Assembly (NCBI RefSeq): GCF_023101765.2
Contig: NC_064234.1
Span: forward strand, 1,736,001 to 1,800,000
Direction of reading: 5' to 3'
DNA: 64,000 nt
Source of the DNA: Spodoptera frugiperda
Lineage: Eukaryota > Arthropoda > Insecta > Lepidoptera > Noctuidae
The position numbers were made by a program, and so were the translations under genes. Under the pieces are notes generated by a model. The model saw only the letters and a program-made list of their open reading frames with translations, was not told where the DNA came from and did no database searches. This document shows, in pieces, positions 21,491-33,230 of this stretch. The first letter of the stretch is position 1; every line of letters begins with the position of its first letter.

Positions 21491-21987
21491 ATTCTGTAGT
21501 GGTCTTTTGAGGAAAGAACCACAGCAGTTTGAGCGGACCTGTTCAGATGGCAGCACGCATGTGTCAGTTTACAATCAGCTCAGCTGACGGCTGTTGCTGA
21601 ATGATCCGACGAACAACACCAACCAAAAGAACATTTGGGTAGGCCACACAAATGCTCAAACTATCAGAATATAATTTACTAAAAATAAAATGACTAGCAA
21701 AAGTCTCACACGGTCCTCAAACTAACAATTTTAAAAGGAAATATAAAAATATAAAAGGAAAAAATATATAAAACAATGTCAAATTATGTTAATATCAAAT
21801 TGTATAAAAAATGTAACTATACTCGTATGTTACAAACATGTCAGAAAGACCTGTGTGGACATACATCGGACATACTCGAGCTTAGTATCAGTGGAAACTG
21901 TCACGTAGTTTCAAAGCTTAGCTGTAAACAAACATTTGTAGTATAGCTACAGAGCACATCTCTGGTGGAAAAGCACCCAATTTTTTT

Positions 21988-22134
21988 TTTTGAGATGGGC
22001 AAGTCATCCTGTGGCCTTGGATGAGGCGGGAGGGAGTGTCAGACTCTGACTGACTAAAATCCACCCAGTTCCTTCTTCTGCTTTGAGCCGGAGCTCCGGT
22101 AACCTGTTACGTTGTCCGCAGCTCCGGATCGGCG
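21988..22134 (+). repeat. Repeat family B, copy 1
   Basis: The copy has GAGGCGGGAGGGAGTGTCAG, GAGCCGGAGCTCCGGTAACC and GTTGTCCGCAGCTCCGG. Further copies are at 27690-27845, 30492-30610, 32152-32258, 35172-35432, 36724-36884 and 58283-58432. Confidence 0.65.
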
Positions 22135-22929
22135 GAAAAGCACCCTAAGAAAGAGTCAACATAACAAACAAAAAATGTCTCCAAAGTATCGATTTCTATC
22201 AACATTTTCCAACGAATAAAACATATTTTCTCGCTACAAACTGCACCTTCAACTGTTAAGTCCTTGGCATTGACTACTGCATAATTTATACAAAACAGTT
22301 TAGCCGAAGAAACTACGCATTTACTGTAATTTGCGATCAATCTAGGTTGCATAGAAAAACATGTTACTTTCACACAGTAATAGATATACGATATACAACT
22401 TTATTGATAAGGGAATAAAGTTGGAAGTTACTAAAAGTTTGGTCTGTTGTCTTATGGCCAGTTAGCCTTGCTTCGGAGTAGAAAACTGACGAACGAATTC
22501 GTTAAATTATTGATTGGTAATATTGCTTACATAGATAGGTAATATGGTGAACAGTGAAACAATACTGGTTTGTATATACTTATGTGTGTGGTTCGATTAG
22601 GAGGAGTCTGCGTCTATATGTCCACCTGATCTGTCTTGACGATTCTTTGAAGTACATTACAAACAGGGGTGAACATTACTAGCCATTTCTTAACTTCTCT
22701 GCCGATCCCAACCCTATTTCCAGTAACTACTTGCAAATTCATCTTTGATCGTTGCTGACATATTCGACAAAAAAATACTCTTCATCTCATTCTTTCCTTA
22801 GAAGATTGAAATCTACAATTTTTAAGTGCAATCACCAAGCCACCTAGACATTAGAGATTTATCATCATTAACAACAGCCTATAAGTGGCCACTGCTGACC
22901 AAAAGCCACTTCTCGCACAGGAAAAGTAA
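22135..22929. other. Stretch without recognised features
   Basis: A minus-strand open frame at 22107-22373 starts inside repeat B and shows no known domain. Nothing else could be supported. Confidence 0.35.
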
Positions 22930-23240
22930 GAGCTTTTTTTTTATTTATTTAAAGGCTTTGTCGCTTGGCGACCATATCGCCCAGTGCAGGAAAAACAAAG
23001 TTTGAGAGCTTTAATCACCACGTTTGCTCAACACGGGTTGGCAATCTCGAATTTATAATTAAAAATTATAAACTCAGGTTTCCTCACAATGTTTTCCTTC
23101 ACCGTTTATCAGTGGTATCTAAATAATCTTAGAAAGTACAATCATATAACTCGGAAAATTCTCAATGATACTGCCATTAGTAGGTTTCGAAACCGCACCT
23201 TTGTGCATGAGAAGCAGGCGTCTTAAACAAACCTCCCAGC
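22930..23240 (-). mobile_element. tRNA-type SINE-like element (degenerate)
   Basis: Read on the minus strand, a B-box-like GGTTTCGAAACC region is followed by the conserved GTGAGGAAACCTGAG (plus strand CTCAGGTTTCCTCAC, then AATGTTTTCCTTCACCG). This pattern is familiar from lepidopteran SINEs. It ends near GGCGACCATATCGCCCAGTG with an A/T-rich tail at 22934-22954. Confidence 0.5.
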
Positions 23241-23589
23241 CACAACGTCTTTAGATATTACTCATTTGTTATTTTATAGTTAGACGTAGTTAGTTATTCA
23301 ATGTGTTAAAAATAAGTGTTATGTTCGATAATAAGTATTCAAGGGCACGTAATACCTTAGTACTTACGTCAAAGTTTAATTTGTGTAATGACTGACAGTT
23401 ATTAGAGGACAATTAGTGGACTGTGTATAGGTGTGTGTACACTGTATATCGATAGTTACAAGGTCATTGACACATGTTATGTCCAAACAACGACCTTACT
23501 ATGTTCTACGTATGTAAAGTTTGAAATTACACCTTTCATCCTTCAGTCTGTTCCCATATTAATAATTCGATTTATGTTGTGTTGGAAAA
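23241..23589. other. Stretch without recognised features
   Basis: AT-rich; no ORF or repeat recognised. Confidence 0.35.
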
Positions 23590-23960
23590 CAATGGAGCGG
23601 CTTGACTAGAGTAATATTACGGTCTCACAGAAAATTGGCGTAAAATAACGTCTGCGTTGTGTTGCATCGTGAGAGTGAAGTTCCAGTGCCAATCCTACCC
23701 CAATCTGAATTTTCAGTTCTCTAATCCCTAACTCTCGAAAGGCTAGCAACGTTGTTACAGGTGTCCACAGGCAGTGCTGATTGCTCGTTTGCCGCTCCGC
23801 CTAGTTACCAAGTTCTATGTCTGATAAAAGAGAATTAAACTGATCACAAAAAACTTTCAATTGTACAACTACGTAAATCGTACCTACATATACGCAAAGC
23901 CACGCCTTGTAATTCCTGAAGGGGTAGGTAGTGGTACACCTGTACAACGTGTGTTGTTTA
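23590..23960 (-). repeat. Degenerate family A copy plus family G fragment
   Basis: TCTCACAGAAAATTGGCGTA, ACGTCTGCGTTGTGTTGC and a final ATTGCTCGTTTGCCG fit an old reverse copy of family A. At 23890-23960 CCACGCCTTGTAATTCCTGA followed by AGGGGTAGGTAG matches family G, also seen at 28000-28080 and 53905-54025. Confidence 0.45.
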
Positions 23961-24029
23961 TTTTTTTCATCAGATATGTTATGGGTTCATGTAAGGGGGG
24001 ACATTTTTCATTAAAATATTAGCTTGATG

Positions 24030-24141
24030 AAGACTTTTATCAATAATAATATTGATAATAAATACTTTTATCAATAATATATATATAAGTATAATATACA
24101 TATATATATATATATACTTTTATCAATAATACTTTTATCAA
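24030..24141. repeat. ACTTTTATCAATAATA tandem and AT microsatellite
   Basis: ACTTTTATCAATAATA or a close variant occurs four times, separated by an (AT)n run at about 24077-24115. Confidence 0.7.
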
Positions 24142-24447
24142 AATGTACACTTTCTCTATTCAAAACAAATCGATACCAATCAATTACATAGAAAGTACTC
24201 TGTCCGTCGGTCGCATGGTAGGTGACAAAATAACATTTTTTCCGATTCGTCCATTCCAAGGTCATTTTGGATCGATGGTGGTAATAATGGTCATTACTCG
24301 TCGTCCACAGCGTGACGACAATATGCCATGACAGGTATATAGCCGTATTATATACTTTACAAGAAATAACTATCATTTAAGCCTAATGATCGTGATGAAT
24401 TATTGAAATTGATGTTTTAAGTTGGAAGTAAAGTTATGTTTCTCTTT

Positions 24448-24510
24448 AACCGACTTCAAAAAAAGGAGGTTCTCAGTTTGACCTGTATGTTTGTGCGCGA
24501 TTATCTGGAA
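24448..24510 (+). repeat. AACCGACTTC dispersed repeat, copy 2
   Basis: AACCGACTTCAAAAAAAGGA followed by GGTTCTCAGTTTGACC is a second copy of the repeat at 18488. Confidence 0.5.
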
Positions 24511-25261
24511 AAACGTTTTACTTTTAATGTAGATGTATTTATTTTGCCTTCAATTCGCAAATCTTTGGAGGATACCTAAGTACTGAAGTCTGGATACTGG
24601 AGACATCTTGCGACTTGCAGCAATTGTAGCAGATATGATGATGATGAAGAGGAATAACAGAAAGTTTTTGCAGATGATGCAATCGTAGTATTGGAGAGTG
24701 GCTTTTGATTTTAAGAATTTTCTGTATTTCGATAATGGATACTGTTATAATGTTCATTTACAAATTAACTAGTGCTATTTAAGCATTGGATTTTTACGCC
24801 TTTATGGAAAGTAGGCGTGAAGTTATATTCTATTTCTGTCATATACAATACCCTCGCAATTCATTTCACTTGCCAATTTACGTAGGTTTATTGTAAATCC
24901 AACAAAAGTGTTACTACATCGAAGGAACTTTTGTTGAATTGGAATTCCGTTGTCGATGTTAGGTAGGTACAGCGACATATTGATAATTTCCGTTAATGAA
25001 AATTGATTTTGTGTTTGCTACTTTAATTCGTTGCTTAAGCCCAAGTTTCCTCCACACTTACTATCTTTCTTTGAGCTCAAGCAATTAATAAAGTAGTTAA
25101 CAGTCTAACAAGGAGGATTATGTCCTGCATAGATAAAGGGTCGGATACTGGCCACTTTCAATACGCGTTTATTGTCAGTTGTGACCATGATTTAAAAAAA
25201 ATACTGATTCATATATAGTTGTCATGTTGACAGTGTACTTCAATAACGTTGAGTAATAGAG
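24511..25261. other. Stretch without recognised features
   Basis: AT-rich DNA leading into the GC-rich patch at 25.26 kb; no gene or repeat was recognised. Confidence 0.35.
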
Positions 25262-25463
25262 CAGGCAGCAGGAGTCACGGCTGCTGTAGGAAGAAGGCTA
25301 CACAGCCGTGGGCTCCTTCATGCGCGGTGCGCTCTTGCAGCGGGTGGTCACGTGGTCAAGCGTAGGGCAGCGCGCGTGAGCGTTCGATTGACGGGGAGGG
25401 GCGACGTCAGCCAAGGTCGGGCCCGGCTGTCGGCGGGCAGGCACGCGCGCCTCCGCACGCCCC
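25262..25463 (+). promoter_or_regulatory. GC-rich leader/promoter of the 259-residue ORF
   Basis: A CpG-rich patch in otherwise AT-rich DNA ends at the ATG at 25464. It holds an E-box GTCACGTGGTC at about 25347-25357 and an acceptor-like CTCTTGCAG at about 25332-25340, so an upstream leader exon is possible. Confidence 0.4.
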
Positions 25464-26243
25464 ATGCTGCCCGGTCCACTCGCGCCACTCGACCCGCACA
25501 AAACGCGCGCGCTAACTACTATTTACGCGCCGCGGAAACTCCACACGCGGAAGAACAAGACGGCGCAGCTGAGGATGCTCGACAACGACATTCAAATCAA
25601 ACCAACCCTCTCTCCCTTCCATCCTCTACCAGCCATCGGACAGAAGCTGGAGAAGTCCAAGACGAAAGTGATCGTGTTTGACTTGAATAAAAATGACTCC
25701 GGTTCGTTGGATCGGTCGGTCAAAATCCGAGATGTGCTCAAACCTCTCACACCGTTGCGGATACATGGATTCGCAAGGAAAAATTCCTTGGGTCAGCTAG
25801 ATGTTAAGAGGCCGCAACAGTTACTCAGAGAAAACACGTACGATGTTATAGAGCCAATATACGTGACTGCAGCAGCAAACGCTAAAGTGAGTAAAGACGA
25901 CATGTCAATAACTAAGACGAGACAGTTGGTCCAGCCGGCGCCAAATTCTGAGAGGACAGTTATCGAGGAGAAGATAAAAGTTTCTCCAAAGACCAGGTTC
26001 AAGAAGGCGGCGCTGCAAGTGGCTAAGTTGTCGACGATGCCGGAGACTGGGAAGCTGCTGTGTTTGAGAGAGAGACAGACGTACCAGGTGTGTAGAGTGG
26101 AGGGGGACAAAACTGTCTGCAAGCTGCAGGAGCTGCCTCAGAGCCCGGCGCACAAGCTGGACAAGCTGTCAGAGATATTCCAGAGCCTCGAGATGAAGGG
26201 GCGGCACAGAGATAGGATGAAAAAGGAGAACAGTTGGTTCTAA
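25464..26243 (+). CDS. Unrecognised basic protein, 259 residues
   Basis: This is a single open exon from ATG to TAA, by far the longest frame in the surrounding 26 kb. The composition is Lys/Arg-rich with mixed hydrophobics, no signal peptide and no membrane helix. Landmarks are KTKVIVFDLNKNDSGSLD near residue 65, LLCLRERQTYQVCRVEGDKT near 193, and a charged, probably helical end, LDKLSEIFQSLEMKGRHRD. No domain was recognised. Codon choice (CTG, GCG, AAG) looks coding. An internal Met (MLDNDIQIKP, residue 39) is an alternative start. ATTAAA at 26423-26428 is a plausible poly(A) signal. It could be a rapidly evolving lepidopteran gene, the last exon of a longer gene, or a retrocopy. Confidence 0.6.
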   Translation: MLPGPLAPLDPHKTRALTTIYAPRKLHTRKNKTAQLRMLDNDIQIKPTLSPFHPLPAIGQKLEKSKTKVIVFDLNKNDSGSLDRSVKIRDVLKPLTPLRIHGFARKNSLGQLDVKRPQQLLRENTYDVIEPIYVTAAANAKVSKDDMSITKTRQLVQPAPNSERTVIEEKIKVSPKTRFKKAALQVAKLSTMPETGKLLCLRERQTYQVCRVEGDKTVCKLQELPQSPAHKLDKLSEIFQSLEMKGRHRDRMKKENSWF

Positions 26244-27254
26244 CGTTCTACTTAGATTAAGAGAGTGCAATCATTGGATTAATGAACATTCGTTGAGAGG
26301 CTAAACGTTCTAAGTGTTAACATGTTATGATAAGAGTTTGTTTATTTTTGTTAACGTTGAATGTATACGAAGATATTGATATTGCTCAAGTGTTGGTGAT
26401 GTGTCCGTTGTCTTGGTATTTTATTAAAGTGTGTCGAACTTTTTAATGGTGGTGTTTTTTTGACGGAGTAATTTTCTTATCTTTGCGTCATTAGTAATAG
26501 ATGTGTGGGAAAGGTCATGTGTACTGTAGATTCAATGTCGTGACCTTGAACGAGTTTGTCAACAAGTGGGCTCGCGTGATTTTTCCACGAGTTCTTAATG
26601 AACGTTTTATACAGCGCGAATGTTGGTCGCACTTCTACGTCCATTGAGGAATTTGTAACAAGCTTGATCGAGTTCGTGTAAACAAAAACCGCAATGTATG
26701 TCATTTCACGTCCTATAGTGTGTGGGTTCAACAAACAGTCGGACGTGTTATAGGGTAATTTAGTTGCTGATTCATATTTCCAGCAAATGTTTCATACATT
26801 CTGTGGTTATTTTTCAAATGGAAAAAGATCGATGTGAAAGCGAACGCCAAGATTTTAATAGTAATACCGGAAATTCAACCACGATTTAATTTACAATTCG
26901 AAATTTACAATACCACTTAACATACGTTTAATTTTTATTTAATTCAAACAAACTCTTTTATAGTTGAAGGTTTCTATGACGGGTTTTGATATGAGTGTAG
27001 GTACTTACTTACATACGTAGTACATGGTGGCCGTAATTTTAATGTATAAAAGTAATAGAAAGCTTTGATTAATTATTATCGAGTAGCGCAAAAATATGCT
27101 GTTTTTACTTTAAGAACTTTTTGACTTTTATTTACCAATATACTTTATTTTATTTACTTCACATACATAATATGGTATACATGACACAATCTTTAAACAA
27201 ATACAGACTGAGAATAACTTAACTAGCAACTTTTTGTGGAACTCTTATCTTGAA
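26244..27254. other. 3' flank and AT-rich spacer
   Basis: After the ATTAAA signal no gene or repeat was recognised. The minus-strand frame at 26477-26734 has no domain. Confidence 0.35.
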
Positions 27255-27366
27255 AGCGTAGCCGTGCGTAGCATGCTACGAGATGTAGCATATTGTAGCG
27301 GCGCGGCGTAACATCTTCCGTAGCCGCGTAGTACCTAGCGTAGCGCGTAGCACACTTCGTAGACTA
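27255..27366. repeat. CGTAGC-rich patch 2
   Basis: CGTAGC and GCGTAGC variants recur about ten times in about 110 nt, with a GCATGCTACG inverted core. Confidence 0.6.
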
Positions 27367-27689
27367 TAGCAAATTTCATTCTGTTGCAAGATTATATGTA
27401 AAAAACATGGTTCATTGTATCAAATGTGTCACGAATTGAATCAAATCCATTACCTGTGCAATCAGAATGTCCCCGGCGCGGCCTCGAACGCGCGGTCCTT
27501 TCATGTAAATGTTGGTCACATTACACCAAAATATACGGGTGATAAGTATTACAACATGACACGTTGTTACTGCCGTTTGGCGGTAGATAAACTTATCTAA
27601 GATTGCGTAAGTAAATCGTTGTCTAATTTGCATAAGTAACAATACTAAGGTACACATGTGAATCCTGGAGATAGCCTTCCTTCTGGACT

Positions 27690-27845
27690 ACTCAGCGAGC
27701 TGCGGACTACCTAGCGGGTTTACCGGGGCTCCGGCTCAAAAAGCAGGAGTAGGAATGGGGTGGTTTTTAGTCAGTAAGAATCTGACACTCCCTCTCGCCT
27801 CGCCTAAGGCGGGAGAAGTCAATGGACGATTTTCCCCCTTTAAAA
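27690..27845 (-). repeat. Repeat family B, copy 2
   Basis: A nearly full reverse copy: GAGCTGCGGACTACCTAGCG, GGGGCTCCGGCTCAAAAAGC, CACTCCCTCTCGCCTCGCC. Confidence 0.7.
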
Positions 27846-28964
27846 AAACGCCTTCCTTGCGATCGCTTGACCAGAACGATTAAATTATGTAATAATATAA
27901 TCTATCCCGTGGATTTATGAAGTATATTCCCACACTAAGTAAAACATGTGAATGTATTTTACTTTAAAAAAATATTGTGTAAAATATTACCAAGACACAC
28001 ACGCAATACAACCTCACGCCTCGGGTTTCCTATGGGGTAGGCAGAGACATTGCAACGCCAATTTATTACCTACACTAACTTATTTAAAGACCTTCTTTAT
28101 GTTTCCAATATAAAATGAAGGCTAGACCAGTAAAATGAAAACCAATTTTCAAATGTGAAGGTTTCAAATCAATGGCAGCTCAACTGAAGGTCCGATGTAT
28201 GTATCTATGTATGTATGTATGTATTAGTTTACAAGACTGACCTTTCAGAATATCGTGCAATTTGGTGATAAGAATGTGTGCCGTGTGGCGCTCTGTTATC
28301 TAAACCTACTTGCACTAGAGATAAGCGTGAATTTCTGTATTTGTAGCAACAAGAGTCAAAATACTGGCACAGGGTATACTTTTCTGTGAATAACACATTA
28401 AGTCCCTTTAATTTAAAAACTGTAGAACTTTGTTTTTTTATATATAGATTAGTTTATTTCGACTGTTAATTGGATATTTAATACACAACATTAAATCAAG
28501 GCTTTCATTTGACGGCTTGTTTGCTGCAGTAGCTGGACAACCAGCTGCTGTGTAAAGTGTTGCAGATTCGATTACCGTACGGAGCAATATTTGCAAAATA
28601 TTTAACAAAAGTTTATTTCTACTGTTAATTGGTTCAATAAACGTTAAAAACTAGGTTAAGCAAAGAGAGGTCCGTTCGACGGCACTCGCGTGCACTCCGG
28701 ACATGCAGTGCACTTATCTATTGTTTCGAAAACACGCTATTTAGTACCTGTCTATGTACTTACACAAAGCACTAAAACCTAGTATATTTAGATAGTTGCT
28801 TAAATCTATTATTTAAATTACTTCAGGTTTACTGCCGTTCTCAGAGACATTTAATGATTACTTAGACTATTCCTTAGGAACGATATGGTCCCGAAAATAA
28901 TTGCTAAGGGTTGTGATATGTAACCATTAACTGAATATATAATAATGAAGTACAACAGTTCGTA
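27846..28964. other. Gene-poor stretch with small repeats
   Basis: It holds a family G fragment at about 28000-28080 (CCTCACGCCTCGGGTTTCCT, GGGGTAGGCAGAG) and a (TATG)n microsatellite at about 28197-28224. No gene was found. Confidence 0.45.
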
Positions 28965-29150
28965 AATTAATGGAGAAAAGCTCTACTAATTTCGAGTCAC
29001 ACAGGGACTCTTCATCATGGGCAGCGTGCGCAGACGCGGCGACGTCGCGAGCTCTAGTAACTAGTAAAGCTTTTCTCGATTAATTTACGGGAGCAAACCG
29101 TGATTTTTAGACTGTGTTAATTTAGTATGTTTCACGATAGTTATAACAAC
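28965..29150. repeat. Repeat family C, palindromic copy
   Basis: A reverse half (GGAGAAAAGCTCTACTAATT, GAGTCACACAGGGACTCTT) meets a forward half (AGCTTTTCTCGATTAATTTA, GCAAACCGTGATTTTTAG). The same sequence occurs at 57585-57870, 62335-62500 and 63005-63205. Confidence 0.65.
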
Positions 29151-29939
29151 AGTTAGTTATAGAGGAGTAATTTGACAGGCTAGCCGACCTAATAAAAGTG
29201 ATGATAGTTTTGACATTTCAAACGGCTTTTATACTACCTGATTAGGACTTAGTGCTACCTTTATGTCTAACCTGACCCTACTTACAAAAGGCTAGGAAAC
29301 ACGACAGACATACGTTTTATTGGTAGCCAGACAGCCACCACTCATATTAATATTATTAATAGTACTTATAATAGTCCTGTATGAATGCAGCGAAGGTAAT
29401 TGTTGTCAATATGGGTCATTTATTTGAAGCTGACACACTAAGCGATTGACTGAATAAGTCGTAGTTAGTCATGGGCGCCATAGGCAAGTCCTAGCAAGGC
29501 CTATATATACCTGGGAACTTTAGGTACAATGCCTATTATGTCTACCATCTACCAAAAGGTCAAGCTGAGGATAGTAGGGCTTCTTGCTTGATTAACCTAA
29601 ACCCATAGGTATACTTATAATCCTGAACCTTTTAAACTGCCATCGTCAAACCATCTGCCTATCATAAAGATTGCGGCTATACGGCGCAATGTGTAGTTGG
29701 TTCGATTCTCGCATGGAGCAACTCGAGCGATCCACAAATTGTTGTTTTCGGACATGACAATTGTCTAATATGTCTTTTACACATGAGTGTAGGTAAACTT
29801 GTATATTTGTAAACGCACCCATGAGAAAAGTATGGGGCAACTTTTTTTAATAAAAAATACGACTCTAGAGACATACTTCAGCAGTGAACAGTCACAGGCT
29901 GTTGATGATAATGTTTGCTATGCTAAACTCAAGAGCTTG
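29151..29939. other. Stretch without recognised features
   Basis: Only short overlapping ORFs without domains were found. Confidence 0.35.
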
Positions 29940-29947
29940 TTATTTAG

Positions 29948-30136
29948 CATAGGCGTAGCCAGGGGGGGGGGGATTGGGGGTTCAAACCCTCCCTGAAAAG
30001 TTAAGATTAAATCTGTTTATTACATATTACATAAATTGTTTTTTTTTTCTCATGAATGAAAGAAGTTCATTAAGGAAGTTTTGTTCGTTTTACTTTTTTA
30101 AACCCCTCCCGATACTAAAACCTGGCTACGCCTATG
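29948..30136. mobile_element. hAT-type MITE with 8-bp target duplication
   Basis: The perfect 16-bp ends CATAGGCGTAGCCAGG and their reverse complement enclose 189 bp. The flanks 29940-29947 and 30137-30144 are both TTATTTAG. An 8-bp duplication with these ends fits a recent hAT insertion. Confidence 0.85.
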
Positions 30137-30491
30137 TTATTTAGGTATCTAAAACCAACCTGAAAACCATTGTCTACTTGGTCATCCGTTCTACTGTTGG
30201 CGTGGCCACGCGTGGCCCAGTTTGCGTTTGCACTAATCGTGGCAAATTCCATTGTCATTAAAGTTCAATGTACCCTACGTTAACATTAAATTATATTACT
30301 ATAGGTTTGAAATCGATAAGTTTATAAAATTGGCGAGTTTTACCTATACATATAGGTAGCTCTTTGTGGTTTTTGTTACACATTTCCGCTGCGATCTATT
30401 GCATACTTTGTATTGTGTAGGTAGGTTATACCATGATTGTACTCGTACCTACCCTACGTATTTCAATTGTATAGGTAACTATATTCACTCG
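30137..30491. other. Stretch without recognised features
   Basis: AT-rich; nothing supportable. Confidence 0.35.
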
Positions 30492-30953
30492 TAGTTGCGG
30501 ACGGCCTAACGGGTTACCGGGGCTCCGGCTCGAAAAGCAGGAGTAAGAAGCAGAGTGGTTTTTAGTCAGTAAGAGTCTGAAACTCCCTCTCGCCTCGCTC
30601 AAAAAAAAACCTACATTGATATTTGGACACTAGTTTTTTTTTGAAACACGCCGGTAATCGAGCAGACGTATTACCTGATGGTAAGCAATCGCCGCTGCCC
30701 ATAGAAAGTTGAAACACCAGGTGCGTTACAAGTGCATTGCCGGCCTTTTGGGAGTAAGGAGAAAGGGTTGTTGTTCGGGAATGGGGATGGGGAAGATTGG
30801 GAATGGGGGAATTGGGCCTCCGGGACCTTACTCACACAACGAAACACAACGCAAGCATTGTTTCACGTCGGTTTTCTGTGAGGCCGTGGTATCACTCCGG
30901 TCGAGCCGGCCCATTCGTGCCGAAGCATGGCTCTTCACACTTAAGATGTGAAG
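30492..30953. repeat. Family B (reverse) joined to family A (forward)
   Basis: B at 30492-30610 is followed by A at 30633-30953. A is nearly complete: GCCGGTAATCGAGCAGACG, CCTGATGGTAAGCAATCGCC, CCGGCCTTTTGGG, TTCACGTCGGTTTTCTGTG and TCGAGCCGGCCCATTCGTGC. It serves as the reference copy here. The open frame at 30709-30951 is the repeat itself. Confidence 0.7.
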
Positions 30954-32009
30954 ACACTTAAGACGATTTAGATGGAGGCGTTCCATTGTCTCGGAAAGCT
31001 CGTAAAGCCGTTGTTCATGTACCTGACCTCTCTCCGGTCGTGACGATCGCCCGCCCCACCGGGTTCAGAGAGTGAGGGTGAAAGGGCACCTGTGTTTGCG
31101 CCTACTTGTGCACTATAAAATCTCCTGCGTAGTGGACTAGTCTAGTTAGACAGACTGAAGCATAGCCACCGTGATCAAAATCTTTCGGGAGACAATTTTA
31201 TTAAAAATAAAATAAAATTGTACATAGGTATGTACATACGCTAGTAGGTTAAGTAGAAATTATGTGAAGCTATCTGTAAAATTACGGTCTGGACACTTTC
31301 CATCGGCAAAGTTTGCATTCCTCATGAAGAAAGTAAGTTCTTCCAACTGTAATACATGCAATGTAATTGAGGATGTATATCATTTGCTAATGGAATGCAT
31401 CAAGTAGGTACTTACCTCCTCAAAATGGTAGATACTATTTTTTCAATTTATCATTGTTTTTTATTTTGCGCTTTTTCCTAGGCACATTATGACTAATATA
31501 CTAAAGGTCAATTTGTTCATTTACCATAGAACTTCACAGTCATTTCAAATGATCGAGTATAAATGTACCATGGACGTATTAGAGTGATATATCGCTTGAG
31601 TCGCGTTTAGCGTGGGCGTGCGATATGACTAACATTAGGTTTTGAAATGTTAGGGTTGAGGAATAATTGCCTTGCCTATAGGGAACCTAATATTGATAGA
31701 TTTAGGAACCTAGGCTGTCACTCATTCATTCAAATTTTCGATAATTTGAAATTATTACGAAGTCTCTAGAAAATCTCTTTATATTTCAAACTAAATCAGT
31801 ATTATTTCTATTCAATCACTTGCTTATTCGAATAAAATAAATTCTACGTAACCAAAGGGTTCAATTAAAACTTGTCGACATAAAACTCTCGATAGTTTGA
31901 ATTTGCCGAGAGAAAGGGACAGAACGATCTCAGCGTATCAAAATTTTGAGGCTAATTGAAATTTCGGACCGTTTAGTATTTCGAACATTCGTGCATCTTT
32001 ATATACCAC
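30954..32009. other. Stretch without recognised features
   Basis: No ORF over 60 codons with coding character; no repeat identified beyond short AT tracts. Confidence 0.35.
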
Positions 32010-32258
32010 AGTGTCACAGAAAACCGACGTGAAAGCCGGCAACGCACTTGTAACGCCTCTGGTGTTTAAAGTGTCCATTGGCGGCGGCGATTGCTTACCA
32101 TCAGGTGATACGTCTACTCGTTTACGTGTTTCATAAAAACAATAAAAATTAAATAGCTCCTCCTACTTTGGATGAGGCGTCAAAAAGTGTCAGACTCTTA
32201 CTAACTACTCTGTTCATACTCTTGCTTCGAGCCGGAGCCCCGGTAACCTGCAACCTGA
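32010..32258. repeat. Family A (reverse) joined to family B (forward)
   Basis: A 3'-truncated reverse A (CACAGAAAACCGACGTGAAA jumping to GCCGGCAACGCACTTGTAAC) is followed by a shortened B (GTGTCAGACTCTTACTAACT, GAGCCGGAGCCCCGGTAACC). Confidence 0.65.
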
Positions 32259-32799
32259 AATTGTGCGCGTAGTATATGAATTAGGTCACGCCTCATAACA
32301 TGATAAAAGAGTAAACTATGGAGTTTCTTGCTCGTTCGTCTCACATCACATCAATAGACTGACCGATAGACGGACACTTTAAAATAATATTTTACTCTTA
32401 AAAGTGTCTTCCTCTTCCTAGTCTAATTGAAATAAATGATTTTGATTAATTATTATGCTACTTACTTCCTTATTATCTATTTAGTTTATCAAAGTATTAG
32501 TGTATCAAAACAATCAATACACTTGAAATACCGTTATCAATTGATATGTATAATTTATTGTCTACCTATATTTGCTTATCATCAAGTCTGCTTGTTTATT
32601 AGCCGATAGATTTTTATAAAATATACTTAATGATAATACATATTTATAGATAAGTAATTTTCATTGATACTTGTTCCGGTCCGGCTTCGACGTCACAGCC
32701 GGCCCCGGGTGCCAACATCACGGAGCGAGTACCTACTAAGTCTAAATAATAAGTACCGTCTAAATGATAAATGGTAGTTAGTATTTATTTTGGCAAATA
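32259..32799. other. Stretch without recognised features
   Basis: AT-rich with one GC-rich patch near 32685-32710; no gene was recognised. Confidence 0.35.
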
Positions 32800-32940
32800 G
32801 GTCCCAATGTAACTCTTTTACACGTCAATCTCTTAAATAAATAGATGAGGCCGGCATTTCCTATTCGACTACTCTGAGAAGAAATGCTCTTTAAAAGTCC
32901 AGACAAATCAAATAAAGATGTCAGAGAATGCGTTTAACCG
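32800..32940 (+). repeat. Repeat family H, copy 2
   Basis: Collinear with 21330-21490 except for a deletion after GAGAAGAAATGC. Confidence 0.65.
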
Positions 32941-33230
32941 TTCTTAATTTCTAATAATAAGGAACGTATTTTCTTTTAATTAACAAATATAAAATAAAAT
33001 ACATTGTACATAGGTAAGCTAAAACGCTACATGAGTAGGAAAATTATTATAATTAACTAATCTGTAGAAAGGTCAATTCTGTTCATTGAAAATATACCGG
33101 ATTTGACGTCGAAACAGGCGAAATGCATAAACCAAGATAACGATTCACTTACAATACATTTTTTACGGCGATCGGTCGATTCTTTCAAGAAATAAATAAA
33201 TCGGGTGTATCTGTGTTTAAATAAATAAAA

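Noticed and set aside
26477..26734. 85-codon minus-strand ORF downstream of the 259-residue gene
   Set aside because: No domain or splice context; falls in the 3' flank.
30709..30951. 80-codon open frame with [13 protein letters not shown] text
   Set aside because: It lies wholly within repeat family A and is not a gene.
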